Assembly (NCBI GenBank): GCA_963169045.1
Contig: CAUJDF010000044.1
Location: 558,001-622,000, forward strand
Reading direction: 5' to 3'
Length of the DNA stretch: 64,000 bases
From: Myxococcota bacterium
GTDB taxonomy: Bacteria; Myxococcota_A; Bradymonadia; UBA7976; UBA1532
Shown: positions 49,780 to 58,230 of the stretch, one piece after another
Numbering within the stretch: position 1 is the stretch's first letter
Layout: the number at the start of each line of letters is the position of its first letter
Made by a program: the position numbers and the translations under genes
The notes under the pieces: model-generated
Seen by the model: only the letters and a program-made list of their open reading frames with translations
The model's database searches: none
What the model was told of the DNA's origin: nothing

Positions 49780-51128
49780 CACTTCGCCCCCGGATGGGCG
49801 CGCACCAGCCCCAGCAGGTGCCGCTTCGCCGCGTCCGGAGCGACCCGCTCGTCGAACTCCTGGCGCAACATCCCCGTGATGGCGTCGATCTGCGCGACCG
49901 CGCGGTCGATCGTCGGGTTCGCGCCCTTCTGGTACGCGCCGATGTTGATCAGGTCCTCGGCCTTGCGGTGCACGGCCAACAGCTCGCGCACCACCCCCGC
50001 CGCCTGGCGATGATCGCGGTCGATCACCTCGTTCATCACGCGGCTGGCGCTCGCCAGCACGTCGATGGCCGGGTAGTGGTTGCGGGCGGCGAGCGCGCGG
50101 CTGAGCACGATGTGCCCGTCGAGGATCGACCGCACCGAGTCGCCGATGGGGTCGTTCATGTCGTCGGCCTCGACGAGCACGGTGTAGAGGCCGGTGATGC
50201 TCCCCTCGCCGTCGTCGGTGCCGGCGCGCTCGAGCAGGCGCGGCAACAGCGCGAAGACGCTCGGCGTATAGCCGCGGGTCGTCGGCGGCTCGCCGATGGC
50301 CAAGCCGATCTCGCGCTGGGCCATGGCGAAGCGCGTGACCGAGTCCATCATCAGCAGCACGTTGCGGCCGCGGGACCGGAAGAACTCGGCGATCGCGGTG
50401 GCGGTGTAGGCGCCGCGCAGGCGGACGAGCGGCGACGTGTCGCTGGTCGCGGTGACGACGACGGAGCGCGCCAGGCCCTCCGGCCCGAGATTCTGCTCGA
50501 TGAAGGCGCGCACCTCGCGGCCGCGCTCGCCGATCAGCGCGATCACGTTGACGTCGGACAGCGCGTTGCGCGCCATCATGCCGAGCGTCACCGACTTGCC
50601 GACGCCCGAGCCGGCGAAGATGCCGACACGCTGACCGCGGCCGCAGGTCAGCATCGTGTCGATCGCGCGGATGCCGAGCCACATCGGCTCGTGAATCGTC
50701 TTGCGCGTCAAGGGGTTGAGCGGCTCGGCGTACAGCGGCACGTGCGCATCCGCGGGCGGCAGCGGGCGGCCGTCGAGCGGGCGGCCGAGGCCGTCGAGGA
50801 CGCGCCCGAGCAGCGCCTCGCTCACGGCCACGCGCGGCAGCGAGGCGCGCGGGCGCACGGCGCTGCCCATGCGAACGCCGTTGACGTCGCCGAGCGGCAT
50901 CAGCAGCGCCGTCGAGTCGCGGAAGCCGACGACCTCGGCGAGGATGGGGCGCCCGTCCGCCGCCTGGATCTCGCACAGCGAGCCGACGTGCACGCCGGGC
51001 ACCGTCGCCTCGACGACGAGGCCGACCACCTGCGTGACCTTGCCGTAGCGCGCGAACGTCGGCAGGGCATCGAGGCGCTTCGACATCGCCGCGAGGTCCA
51101 GATCGAAGTCGTGGACGTCGAGCCGCAT
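49779..51128 (-). CDS. fliI: Flagellar export ATPase FliI
   Basis: 449 aa. Walker A GIFAGSGVGKSVTLG, NVIALIGERGREVRAFIE, Walker B NVLLMMDSVTRFAMAQREIGLAIGEPPTTRGYTPSVFALLPRLLERAG, the F1-like hallmark. It hydrolyses ATP to unload chaperones and unfold substrates at the FlhA gate. Start ATG 51128 overlaps the fliH stop by one base. Confidence 0.96.
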   Translation of the reverse strand: MRLDVHDFDLDLAAMSKRLDALPTFARYGKVTQVVGLVVEATVPGVHVGSLCEIQAADGRPILAEVVGFRDSTALLMPLGDVNGVRMGSAVRPRASLPRVAVSEALLGRVLDGLGRPLDGRPLPPADAHVPLYAEPLNPLTRKTIHEPMWLGIRAIDTMLTCGRGQRVGIFAGSGVGKSVTLGMMARNALSDVNVIALIGERGREVRAFIEQNLGPEGLARSVVVTATSDTSPLVRLRGAYTATAIAEFFRSRGRNVLLMMDSVTRFAMAQREIGLAIGEPPTTRGYTPSVFALLPRLLERAGTDDGEGSITGLYTVLVEADDMNDPIGDSVRSILDGHIVLSRALAARNHYPAIDVLASASRVMNEVIDRDHRQAAGVVRELLAVHRKAEDLINIGAYQKGANPTIDRAVAQIDAITGMLRQEFDERVAPDAAKRHLLGLVRAHPGAK

Positions 51129-51862
51129 CAGCCTTCTCCGTCCGGCGCGCGCAGCGCCTCCTCGGCATCGGCGACGCGACGCGACAGGCGGGCGTCGACC
51201 GATCCCGTGCGCGCCTCGACGCGGAAGTCGCCGGGCTCGAGCGACTCGTCGGCGACGACCTGGACCCGGAAGGTGTCGCCGTGGCCCTGCCGCAGGTCCG
51301 GGCGGCGCGCCGTCAGGAACGTGTAGTCGCCCGGGCAGCAGTGAATGACGACCTCGTCGCGCTCCTCGAGCTCGTGCATCGCCTCGCGCACCAGGCCGAG
51401 GAGGTGCTCGGGGTGCGTCGAGAGATGATGGCGCACGAGCCGCTCGGCGACGCGGCACGCCAGCTGGATGACATGCATGCGGTTGCGGTCGACCAGCTGC
51501 CGGCCGACGCCCTCGAGCCGCTCGACCGACGCCACGTACCGCTCCTGCAGCGCCTTGAGCTCGGCGTGGTACTCGCCGAGCAGCTGCGAGCGGATCTCCT
51601 CGCGGCCGCGGTTGATTACGTCCTCGTACAGCGCCTCGACGAGCTCCTGGGGCACCTCGACCACCGGCGGCGCCGGCGGGGGCGCGGGCGGGGGCGGCGG
51701 CGGCGGGGGCTCCGTCTTCGCCTTGGGCGGCGCCGGCGGGGGCGGCGGGCGCGGCGTGACGTCCTCGAACGCCACCGGACGCGCCTGCGGCGCCCCCTTG
51801 CCGAGCGTCGCGAGGTCGAAGGGCTGCACGCCCTGCGCCTGATCTCGACGGATGATCGCCAT
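51128..51862 (-). CDS. fliH: FliI regulator FliH
   Basis: 244 aa. A Pro-rich linker with long proline runs (about 35-70) is followed by a helix (VPQELVEALYEDVINRGREEIRSQLLGEYHAELKALQERY) and the C-terminal FliH/V-ATPase E-like domain (IQLACRVAERLVRHHLSTHPEHLLGLVREAMHEL). The proline run is unusual in length. FliH holds FliI at the C-ring protein FliN. Confidence 0.88.
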   Translation of the reverse strand: MAIIRRDQAQGVQPFDLATLGKGAPQARPVAFEDVTPRPPPPPAPPKAKTEPPPPPPPPAPPPAPPVVEVPQELVEALYEDVINRGREEIRSQLLGEYHAELKALQERYVASVERLEGVGRQLVDRNRMHVIQLACRVAERLVRHHLSTHPEHLLGLVREAMHELEERDEVVIHCCPGDYTFLTARRPDLRQGHGDTFRVQVVADESLEPGDFRVEARTGSVDARLSRRVADAEEALRAPDGEG

Positions 51863-51872
51863 CGTCCCCCGC

Positions 51873-52877
51873 CTACACGAACGCGTCGTCGGAGCCGCTC
51901 TTGGCGATCACGATCCGCCCCTCGGCCTCGAGCCGGAGCGCCGTCTGCGTGATCGCCGTCTGGGCCTTCTCCACGTCGGACAGACGCGTCGGGCCCATCA
52001 TCTCCATGTCTTCCTTGAGCATCTGAACGGCGCGGGACGACAGGTTGCGGAACACCTTGTCGCGCACGCCCTCGGCCGCGGTCTTGAGCGCCAGCAGCAG
52101 CGTGTTGTTGTCGACCTCTTTCAGGAGCGTCTGGATGCCGCGGTCGTCGATGTTCACCAGGTCGTCGAACACGAACATCTTGTTGCGGATCTCCTCCGCC
52201 AGCTCCGGGTCGATCTCCATCAGCTGCTCGAAGATGCGCTCCTCCTGCGCCTTCTCGATGCTGTTCAGGATCTCGGCGACGAGCACGACGCCCGATGTCT
52301 CCTCGCCGCCGCTCACAACCATGCCCTTCATCTCGCTCATGAGGGCGCGCTCGACCTCCCGCAGCGTCTGCGGGCTGACGGCGTCGAGACTTGCCATGCG
52401 CAGGCAGACCTCGACCTGAGTCTCGAGCGGGAGCTGCGCCAGCACCGCCGCCGCCTTCCCGGAGTCGATGTAGCCCATCACGAGCGCGATCGTCTGCGGG
52501 TGTTCCTTGCGGATGAGGTTCGCCAGCGTACGCGCGTCGACCGGTTCCAGCGCCTTGAGGCGCAGGTCCGCCTCGTCCTCGAGCTCCTGCAGCAGCTTCT
52601 CGCCCTCGGGACCATGCGTCTTCTGCATGATCTTGCGCAGGTAGTCGTCACCGCGCCCGATGAGCGTCAGATCGTTCTTCTGCAGCAGATCGAAGTACTC
52701 CTTGAGGATGCCTTCGCGCGTGGTGTCGTCGAGCTCCGCGAGCTTGTTCATGCCCTTGTTGAGCGCCTTGATGTCCTCGCGCGTGAAGTGCGGGAACATC
52801 TCGGCCGCCAGTTCCTCGCCGAGCATCAGCACGACGAGGGCGGCTTTCACTTCGGGCGCGATGTCGGTCACGGCCAC
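51873..52877 (-). CDS. fliG: Flagellar motor switch protein FliG
   Basis: 334 aa. KAALVVLMLGEELAAEMFPHF at the start binds FliF; the EHPQTIALVM motif is in the middle domain; the torque helix FVFDDLVNIDDRGIQTLLKEVDNNTLLLALKTA has its charged residues. GTG start at 52877, 12 bases after fliF. Confidence 0.96.
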   Translation of the reverse strand: MAVTDIAPEVKAALVVLMLGEELAAEMFPHFTREDIKALNKGMNKLAELDDTTREGILKEYFDLLQKNDLTLIGRGDDYLRKIMQKTHGPEGEKLLQELEDEADLRLKALEPVDARTLANLIRKEHPQTIALVMGYIDSGKAAAVLAQLPLETQVEVCLRMASLDAVSPQTLREVERALMSEMKGMVVSGGEETSGVVLVAEILNSIEKAQEERIFEQLMEIDPELAEEIRNKMFVFDDLVNIDDRGIQTLLKEVDNNTLLLALKTAAEGVRDKVFRNLSSRAVQMLKEDMEMMGPTRLSDVEKAQTAITQTALRLEAEGRIVIAKSGSDDAFV

Positions 52878-52889
52878 GGTGCGTTCACC

Positions 52890-54491
52890 TCAGGTCGACG
52901 ACTTGGCGAGCCAGTGGCGCACGACGGACGCGGCCAGCTCGGGGCGCTCTTGCGCCAGCGCGCGCACCTGCTCGATGAGGCGCGGCGGCTGGACCTCGAT
53001 CTCGGCCAGGGCCTCCTCGCCCGGGAGCGCCAGCGGCTCCTCGCCCGGCAGCCGGCCCGCCTCCACGATCTCCTCGGCGGCCTCGGGCGGCGCGATGAGC
53101 CAGCGCACGAGCGGGCGCAGCACGAGCAGGATGATCAGGAGCGCCAGCAGCGCGATGAGGCCGTACTTCACCGCCATCGTGACGTATCGGTCGCGCTCGG
53201 CGGCCTGAATGACCGCCGCCGTCAGGTCCTCGCTCTCCTGGAACTGCACGTTGGCGACCTCGATCTGGTCGCCACGGTCCTGGTTGAACTCCACCGCGCC
53301 CGCCACGAGCTTGCGGATGGTCTCGATCTCTTCGGGCGAGCGCGCCTTGTAGACCGGCGCGGCGCCTTCGCCCTCGCCGGGCACGTACGTGCCGTCGATG
53401 ATCGCCGCCACCGAGATGCGCTCGACGCGGGGGGTGATCGCGCCGCGCACGCGCTTCGTCACCCGGCTGATCTCGTAGTTCGTGACCGTCTTTTCGCGGT
53501 TGGACGCGGTGGCGTCGCCGACGCGGACGACGCCCTGGGCGACGTTCGGGTCGTTGGCGGCCGCGCCGGCGCCGGCACCGACGCGGTCGGCCCCGTTCTG
53601 GCGCTGCTCGTTGAGCACCTCTTCGCTGCGGATGACCTGGCCCTCGGGGTCGTAGGTCTCCTCGGTGCGCTCCTCGCGGCTGAAGTCGAGCTTGGCGCGG
53701 ACCCGGACGACCGCCTTGCCGGCGCCGGCGAACTTCTCGAGCACGGACGCGGCCTTGCGCTCCAGCTCGGACTCGAGGTTGCGCTGGTAGGCCATGGCGG
53801 CGTCGGTCTCGGCCTCGTCGCCATGCTTGTCGCTGAGGACCTTGCCGTGCTGGTCGACGACCGAGACGTTCTCCGGCTCGAGCTTGGGCACCGCCGACGC
53901 GACCAGATTGATGATGCCCTGCACCTGACGCTGCCCGAGGATCGCTCCCGGCTCCATCTGCAGGATCACCGACGCGCTCGGCGGACGCTCGTCCTCGACG
54001 AAGAGCGCGTCGGGCGTCTCGGCGAGGTGCACACGCGCGGTACGGATCTCCTCGAGCGCCTCGATCGATCGCGACAGCTCGCCCTCGAGGATCCGTCGCT
54101 TGTTCAGCTGGATGATCTCGTCGGGCATGCCGAACATGTCGTTCTGGTCGATGAGCTTGTAGCCCGAGATGCCGCCCGCGCCGCCGTCGGCGGCCAGGGT
54201 GACGCGCAGCTCGCCCACCTGCGACGCAGGGACCTCGACCGTGCGGCCGCCGTTGCTCACGCGGTACTGGACCTTGCGGTCCTGCAACTTGGAGACGACG
54301 ACACCAGCCTCTTCTTCGGTGAGGTTGGTGTAGAGCGGCACGTAGTCCGGCTGACTCGCCTTGTACGCGAGGAAGGCCGTGCCGCCGATCGTCAGCAACA
54401 GCAGGGCGGCCAACGCGACCTTCTGCGGCCGCGTGAGGCGCTGATTGAGCCGGGAGAGCTGTTCCCGGATGCGCTGCAGCGTCCCGTTCAT
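52890..54491 (-). CDS. fliF: Flagellar MS-ring protein FliF
   Basis: 533 aa. Two membrane helices (about 25-45 and 440-460) enclose the periplasmic ring domains (YVPLYTNLTEEEAGVVVSKLQDRKVQYRVSNGG, FGMPDEIIQLNKRRILEGELSRSIEALEEIRTARVHLA). The C-terminal tail (ERPELAASVVRHWLAK) binds FliG. Full length. Confidence 0.96.
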   Translation of the reverse strand: MNGTLQRIREQLSRLNQRLTRPQKVALAALLLLTIGGTAFLAYKASQPDYVPLYTNLTEEEAGVVVSKLQDRKVQYRVSNGGRTVEVPASQVGELRVTLAADGGAGGISGYKLIDQNDMFGMPDEIIQLNKRRILEGELSRSIEALEEIRTARVHLAETPDALFVEDERPPSASVILQMEPGAILGQRQVQGIINLVASAVPKLEPENVSVVDQHGKVLSDKHGDEAETDAAMAYQRNLESELERKAASVLEKFAGAGKAVVRVRAKLDFSREERTEETYDPEGQVIRSEEVLNEQRQNGADRVGAGAGAAANDPNVAQGVVRVGDATASNREKTVTNYEISRVTKRVRGAITPRVERISVAAIIDGTYVPGEGEGAAPVYKARSPEEIETIRKLVAGAVEFNQDRGDQIEVANVQFQESEDLTAAVIQAAERDRYVTMAVKYGLIALLALLIILLVLRPLVRWLIAPPEAAEEIVEAGRLPGEEPLALPGEEALAEIEVQPPRLIEQVRALAQERPELAASVVRHWLAKSST

Positions 54492-54501
54492 GCCCGCGTC
54501 C

Positions 54502-54837
54502 TCACACGCTCATGCGCATGATCTCCTGGTAGGCGTCGATCACCTTGTTCCGCACGCGGGTCAGCATGCGGAACGAGACGTCGGCCTTATCCAGGGCGAT
54601 CATCATCTCGTGCAGGTTGTTGCTCTGCCCCGTGGCCACGGCGGCCACCGTGGTGTCGGCCTCCTGCTGCAGCTTGTTCACATTGCCCACCTGCTCCTGC
54701 AGGTAGGACAGAAACGGCTTGCCGACCTCATGAGGCGCCTGCGCGGCGGGCGTATCGAAGCCCACCTCGCTCGGCACGCGCTGCTCCGCCGGCACACGGA
54801 TCGGCGGAAGGCCGTTGAAGCGCAAGGGATCGGCCAT
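54502..54837 (-). CDS. fliE: Flagellar rod-MS ring junction protein FliE
   Basis: 111 aa. The C-terminal motif ATGQSNNLHEMMIALDKADVSFRMLTRVRNKVIDAYQEIMRM is the FliE signature. It connects FliF and FlgB. Lies 2 bases after the flgC stop. Confidence 0.94.
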   Translation of the reverse strand: MADPLRFNGLPPIRVPAEQRVPSEVGFDTPAAQAPHEVGKPFLSYLQEQVGNVNKLQQEADTTVAAVATGQSNNLHEMMIALDKADVSFRMLTRVRNKVIDAYQEIMRMSV

Positions 54838-54839
54838 GG

Positions 54840-55277
54840 TTACTCCCCGATCTCCAGCGCGGTCTGCGACATCCCCTTGAGCGCCTGCAGCGCGCTCACG
54901 TTCGCCTCATAGGCACGCGAGATGTTCACCAGGTCGACCATCTCGGTGATCACGTTGACGTCGGGCATGGCCACATACCCCTCGTCGTTCGCGTCGGGGT
55001 GCTCGGGGTTGTACACGAGCCGAGGATCCCCCTCGTTTTGGGCGATGGTGACCACTTCCGCGCTGGCGACCTTGTCGTTCAACTCGTCGTGCAGCACGTC
55101 CTGGAAGGACTGCGCCAATGGGATGGCGGCGACCACCGCGCTGCGGCGCCGATAGGGTCCCCCCTCCTCGGTGCGCGTCGTCTCGGCGTTCGCCAGATTG
55201 CTGGCGGTCACATTCATGCGCGTGCGCTGCACGCTCAATCCGGTGGCGCTGATGCGCATCGCGGTGAAGAAGTCCAT
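54840..55277 (-). CDS. flgC: Flagellar proximal rod protein FlgC
   Basis: 145 aa. FFTAMRISATGLSVQRTRMNVTASNLANAETTRTEEGGPYRRR at the start and EMVDLVNISRAYEANVSALQALKGMSQTALEIG at the end, the FlgC signature. Its ATG overlaps the flgB stop by one base. Confidence 0.95.
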   Translation of the reverse strand: MDFFTAMRISATGLSVQRTRMNVTASNLANAETTRTEEGGPYRRRSAVVAAIPLAQSFQDVLHDELNDKVASAEVVTIAQNEGDPRLVYNPEHPDANDEGYVAMPDVNVITEMVDLVNISRAYEANVSALQALKGMSQTALEIGE

Positions 55278-55687
55278 CAGCGGCCTCCCTCGGTGATGGC
55301 GTACTTCATGAGCGCCATCCGCTTGTTGTAGGCCCGTGTCGAGGAGCGGTACCCCGACTGGTTCGAGGCCAGCTTCACCATCTCGTGGTCCAGGTCCACC
55401 GAGTTCCCGTCCACGTCGGGCAGCGAGTAGAGGTCGAACTCGGGCTCCGCCCGCAGGTCGTCGACCTCGCCGGGCATGTGCTCGGCCTCGGTCTGCCCCA
55501 GCGCCGGCTTCGGATCCTCACCGTTCAGGAAGCGCTGCAGTTGCTCCTGGAAGTTGAGCTCGAGCGGCGTGTAGCCCGGGGTGTCGACGTTCGCGAGGTT
55601 GGCGTTGATGACGTTGGCGCGCTCGAGCCGGTAGTCGAGGTTCCGCTCGAGCGTGGCGCTCAACCGATCGAACAGCAGCGACGGCAT
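55277..55687 (-). CDS. flgB: Flagellar proximal rod protein FlgB
   Basis: 136 aa from ATG 55687, with GGGAGGAGG just upstream, the strongest ribosome site in the regulon. It has ANVINANLANVDTPGYTPLELNFQEQL and a C-terminal helix NQSGYRSSTRAYNKRMALMKYAITEGG. First gene of the operon, preceded by a sigma-54 promoter. Confidence 0.95.
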   Translation of the reverse strand: MPSLLFDRLSATLERNLDYRLERANVINANLANVDTPGYTPLELNFQEQLQRFLNGEDPKPALGQTEAEHMPGEVDDLRAEPEFDLYSLPDVDGNSVDLDHEMVKLASNQSGYRSSTRAYNKRMALMKYAITEGGR

Positions 55688-55714
55688 TCGACCTCCTCCC
55701 GGAGAGGCAGGCAT

Positions 55715-55730
55715 TGCCAGCGGCGTGCCA
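55715..55730 (-). promoter_or_regulatory. Sigma-54 promoter of the flgB operon
   Basis: Minus-strand TGGCACGCCGCTGGCA: the -24 GG and -12 GC are exactly 10 bases apart, and the -24 half matches the TGGCAC consensus perfectly; the -12 half is TGGCA instead of TTGCA. The expected start is about 16 bases before the flgB ATG at 55687. Confidence 0.8.
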
Positions 55731-55794
55731 TCGATTGTGTCGCGGGACTTGCGAGGTCGAAGCGGCGCTCGGGCGCCAAGCACCCGACGGAGTG

Positions 55795-58200
55795 TCAGCG
55801 CGATGACGGCGGGAGGGCGGCGCCCACGACGGCGGGCGCCTCGAGCAACCGCCAGCGCATCGCCTCGAGCTCGCGCTTCGCGAGGCGGCCGAAGGGGCCC
55901 TTGGGATCTTCGTGGAGCACGCGATCCCAGGCGCGCGCGGCGCCGTGCGTGTCGCCCATGCCTCGCAGGGCGCGGCCCCGCAGGTACATGGCCTCGAGCC
56001 GCGCCGGATCGAGCGGGTGGTGTTCGAGGAAGGTCGTCGACGCGGCCACCGCCTCGGGCCACTGCCCGGCGAGGTCGTGGAGCTCCGCGAGACGCCAGCG
56101 CGCGTCGCGGGCGCGGGGCGCGCCCGGGGGATCGCCGGCCTCGGCCTGCAGCGCCAGTTGGGCCTCGACGGCGCGCGCCGCCTTCGCCGGGTCGCCGAGC
56201 GCCTCGTACACGTCGGCGATGCGCTCGGCCAGCTCGACGCGCTGCGCGGGCGTGGCCGGCCCGTTCAGCGCGAAGCGCAGCACGTCGCGGGCCTCCTCGA
56301 AGCGGCCCTGCCAGAGCGCGCTCGTCCCCTTGGCCATCCAGAACTCGAAGTCGTCGAAGCGACCGGCGTGGGAGCGCTCGATGTACTCGAGGATCTGCTT
56401 GAGGCGGAAGGCGTCGCCGGCCTCGCGCAGCACGCCGGCCATCTCGAGGTATACGCGCGCGGCGTCCTGCGGATGCGCGCGCTCGGCCGGGCCGCGCAAG
56501 CCGCGCTGGAGCACCGTCATCGCCTCCTCGGAGAGGCCGAGACGGCGCATCGCCCGCGCGACGAGCAGGTGCACCTGGTCCGGGCGCCGATGCACCTCGA
56601 AGCGCCTCCGGTCGCCGTAGTACAGGCTCAGCAGCCGCCGCGACCGATCGTTCTCGAGATAGGCCCGCGCCAGCATCTGCAGGACCCGGTCGAACAGCAA
56701 TGGCGCCCGCCGGAGCACCAGGTCCTCGGGTGACAACCGCCACAGTTCGCGAAGTCGATCGAACGCTTCGCGGAGGCGGCCCTCGTACAGCGACTCACGA
56801 CCCAGATCGAGCAACATCTCGACGCGGGCATGGTCGTCGACCATCTCGCGACGCATGAGGAACAAAGTCTTTACGCGCTCGGGTCGGTCCGACATCCGCG
56901 CGTACATCACGCGCGCCAGGTTGCGCCCTTCGCTCGCCCTGAGCGTCTCGGCCAACCCCTTCAGGTCTTCCCTCGCCCCCTCCGGATCCGTATGCGAGCG
57001 CAACATCGCCAGACGCACCCGGGCGAGCCACTCCACCGGCGCCTCCGGAAAGCGCATCCGCACGTCCTCGTACAGCGTGCGGGCCTCGCCGAGGCGGCTG
57101 TGCAGGAAGTAGAGCTCCGCCGTGCGCAGCAGAGCGTCGGGCGTGCCCGCCAGCAGCTCGGGCCAGCGCGTGCGCAGGACCTCGTACAAGCCGAGGGCGT
57201 CGGTCCAGGCGCGCTCCTCGTAGCTCAGCGCGGCCAGCGCGGCGAACGCCTGCCCCACTCCGGGCGTATCGCCAGGACGCTGACGCAAGGCGTCGAGGAG
57301 CTGGCGCGCCCCGTCGCGGTCGCCGAGCTGCAGCTTCATGCTGGCCCGCGCCACGTCCAGATAGGCCTGTCCGGCGGTGCCGGCGTAGGTGCCCGCCCGC
57401 CCCTCGAGGAACATCTCGGCCCGCTCCGGCAGCCGGCGCAGCCCGAGCGCCCGCGCCGCCAGCAGCGGATAGCGGACACGGTCCAGCGGCGTCGGCGCCG
57501 CCGCCTCGGCTGCCTCGAGCGCCGCCGTCAGCTCTTCGACGGACACCCCCTCGCCCGCGACCGACCGCTCGGCGACGATCTCGCCCCGGACGACACGCGC
57601 CCGCGCGGCGGCCGCCGTCCCCGGGAAGCGGCTCTCGACCTGGGCGCACAGGCCGCCGGCCGCGGCATCCTGCCGGCGCCACGCGCGAAAGCACTCGTTG
57701 AATGCGTCATGCTCGACGCTGCCCTCGGGGAGCGGCTCGAGCCGCGCCGTCGGGAGCGGGGCCTCGACCGCCGGCGCCGGCAGCGGGAACGGCCGGAACG
57801 GGTGCTCGTCCTCGACGGCGGTGCCCATCAGCTCCGCCTCGCCGGCCTCCACCACCCAGCGCGGCGGACCGTCGAGACGCGCCTGTAGCACCACGACTTC
57901 GGGGCCGCGCCGCTCGAACTCGAGGACGAGTCCCCGCTTGTCGTTGCCGACGAGGCGGACGTCGGCGACGACACCGCCCTCCAGCGCGACGATGCTGCGG
58001 TAGAACCCCTCGGGCACGTCGCTGAGCGCGCAGCGGAGCACCGGGCCGCGCGCCTGGCAGGTCGCGCGGAACTCCGGCGGCACGAGCACCTCGACCCGGC
58101 GGTAGGCGTCGAAGGCGCGGTCGAAGGTGGCGGCGGCAGGCTGAGCGGAGGCCACCCCGGCGGCGAGCATTCCGAGCAGCGGCAACAGGCGATGCGACAC
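55795..58200 (-). CDS. Exported TPR-repeat protein of the flagellar region
   Basis: 801 aa from GTG 58200. Signal peptide (LLPLLGMLAAGVASAQ), then a beta-like domain (about 25-125: RVEVLVPPEFRATCQARGPVLRCALSDVPEGFYRS) with two Cys. From about 160 to 780 it is continuous helical TPR-like repeats (YEERAWTDALGLYEVLRTRWPELLAG, FEEARDVLRFALNG, HGAARAWDRVLHEDPKGPFGRLAKRELE). Probably periplasmic. It lies between the sigma-54 activator/cyclase pair and flgB. The role could be assembly or anchoring of the motor in the periplasm, as TPR proteins do in other polar flagellates; this is inference. Confidence 0.65.
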   Translation of the reverse strand: MSHRLLPLLGMLAAGVASAQPAAATFDRAFDAYRRVEVLVPPEFRATCQARGPVLRCALSDVPEGFYRSIVALEGGVVADVRLVGNDKRGLVLEFERRGPEVVVLQARLDGPPRWVVEAGEAELMGTAVEDEHPFRPFPLPAPAVEAPLPTARLEPLPEGSVEHDAFNECFRAWRRQDAAAGGLCAQVESRFPGTAAAARARVVRGEIVAERSVAGEGVSVEELTAALEAAEAAAPTPLDRVRYPLLAARALGLRRLPERAEMFLEGRAGTYAGTAGQAYLDVARASMKLQLGDRDGARQLLDALRQRPGDTPGVGQAFAALAALSYEERAWTDALGLYEVLRTRWPELLAGTPDALLRTAELYFLHSRLGEARTLYEDVRMRFPEAPVEWLARVRLAMLRSHTDPEGAREDLKGLAETLRASEGRNLARVMYARMSDRPERVKTLFLMRREMVDDHARVEMLLDLGRESLYEGRLREAFDRLRELWRLSPEDLVLRRAPLLFDRVLQMLARAYLENDRSRRLLSLYYGDRRRFEVHRRPDQVHLLVARAMRRLGLSEEAMTVLQRGLRGPAERAHPQDAARVYLEMAGVLREAGDAFRLKQILEYIERSHAGRFDDFEFWMAKGTSALWQGRFEEARDVLRFALNGPATPAQRVELAERIADVYEALGDPAKAARAVEAQLALQAEAGDPPGAPRARDARWRLAELHDLAGQWPEAVAASTTFLEHHPLDPARLEAMYLRGRALRGMGDTHGAARAWDRVLHEDPKGPFGRLAKRELEAMRWRLLEAPAVVGAALPPSSR

Positions 58201-58230
58201 GGCTCTCCCTCGGGCGTCCGGGGAGCGCGT

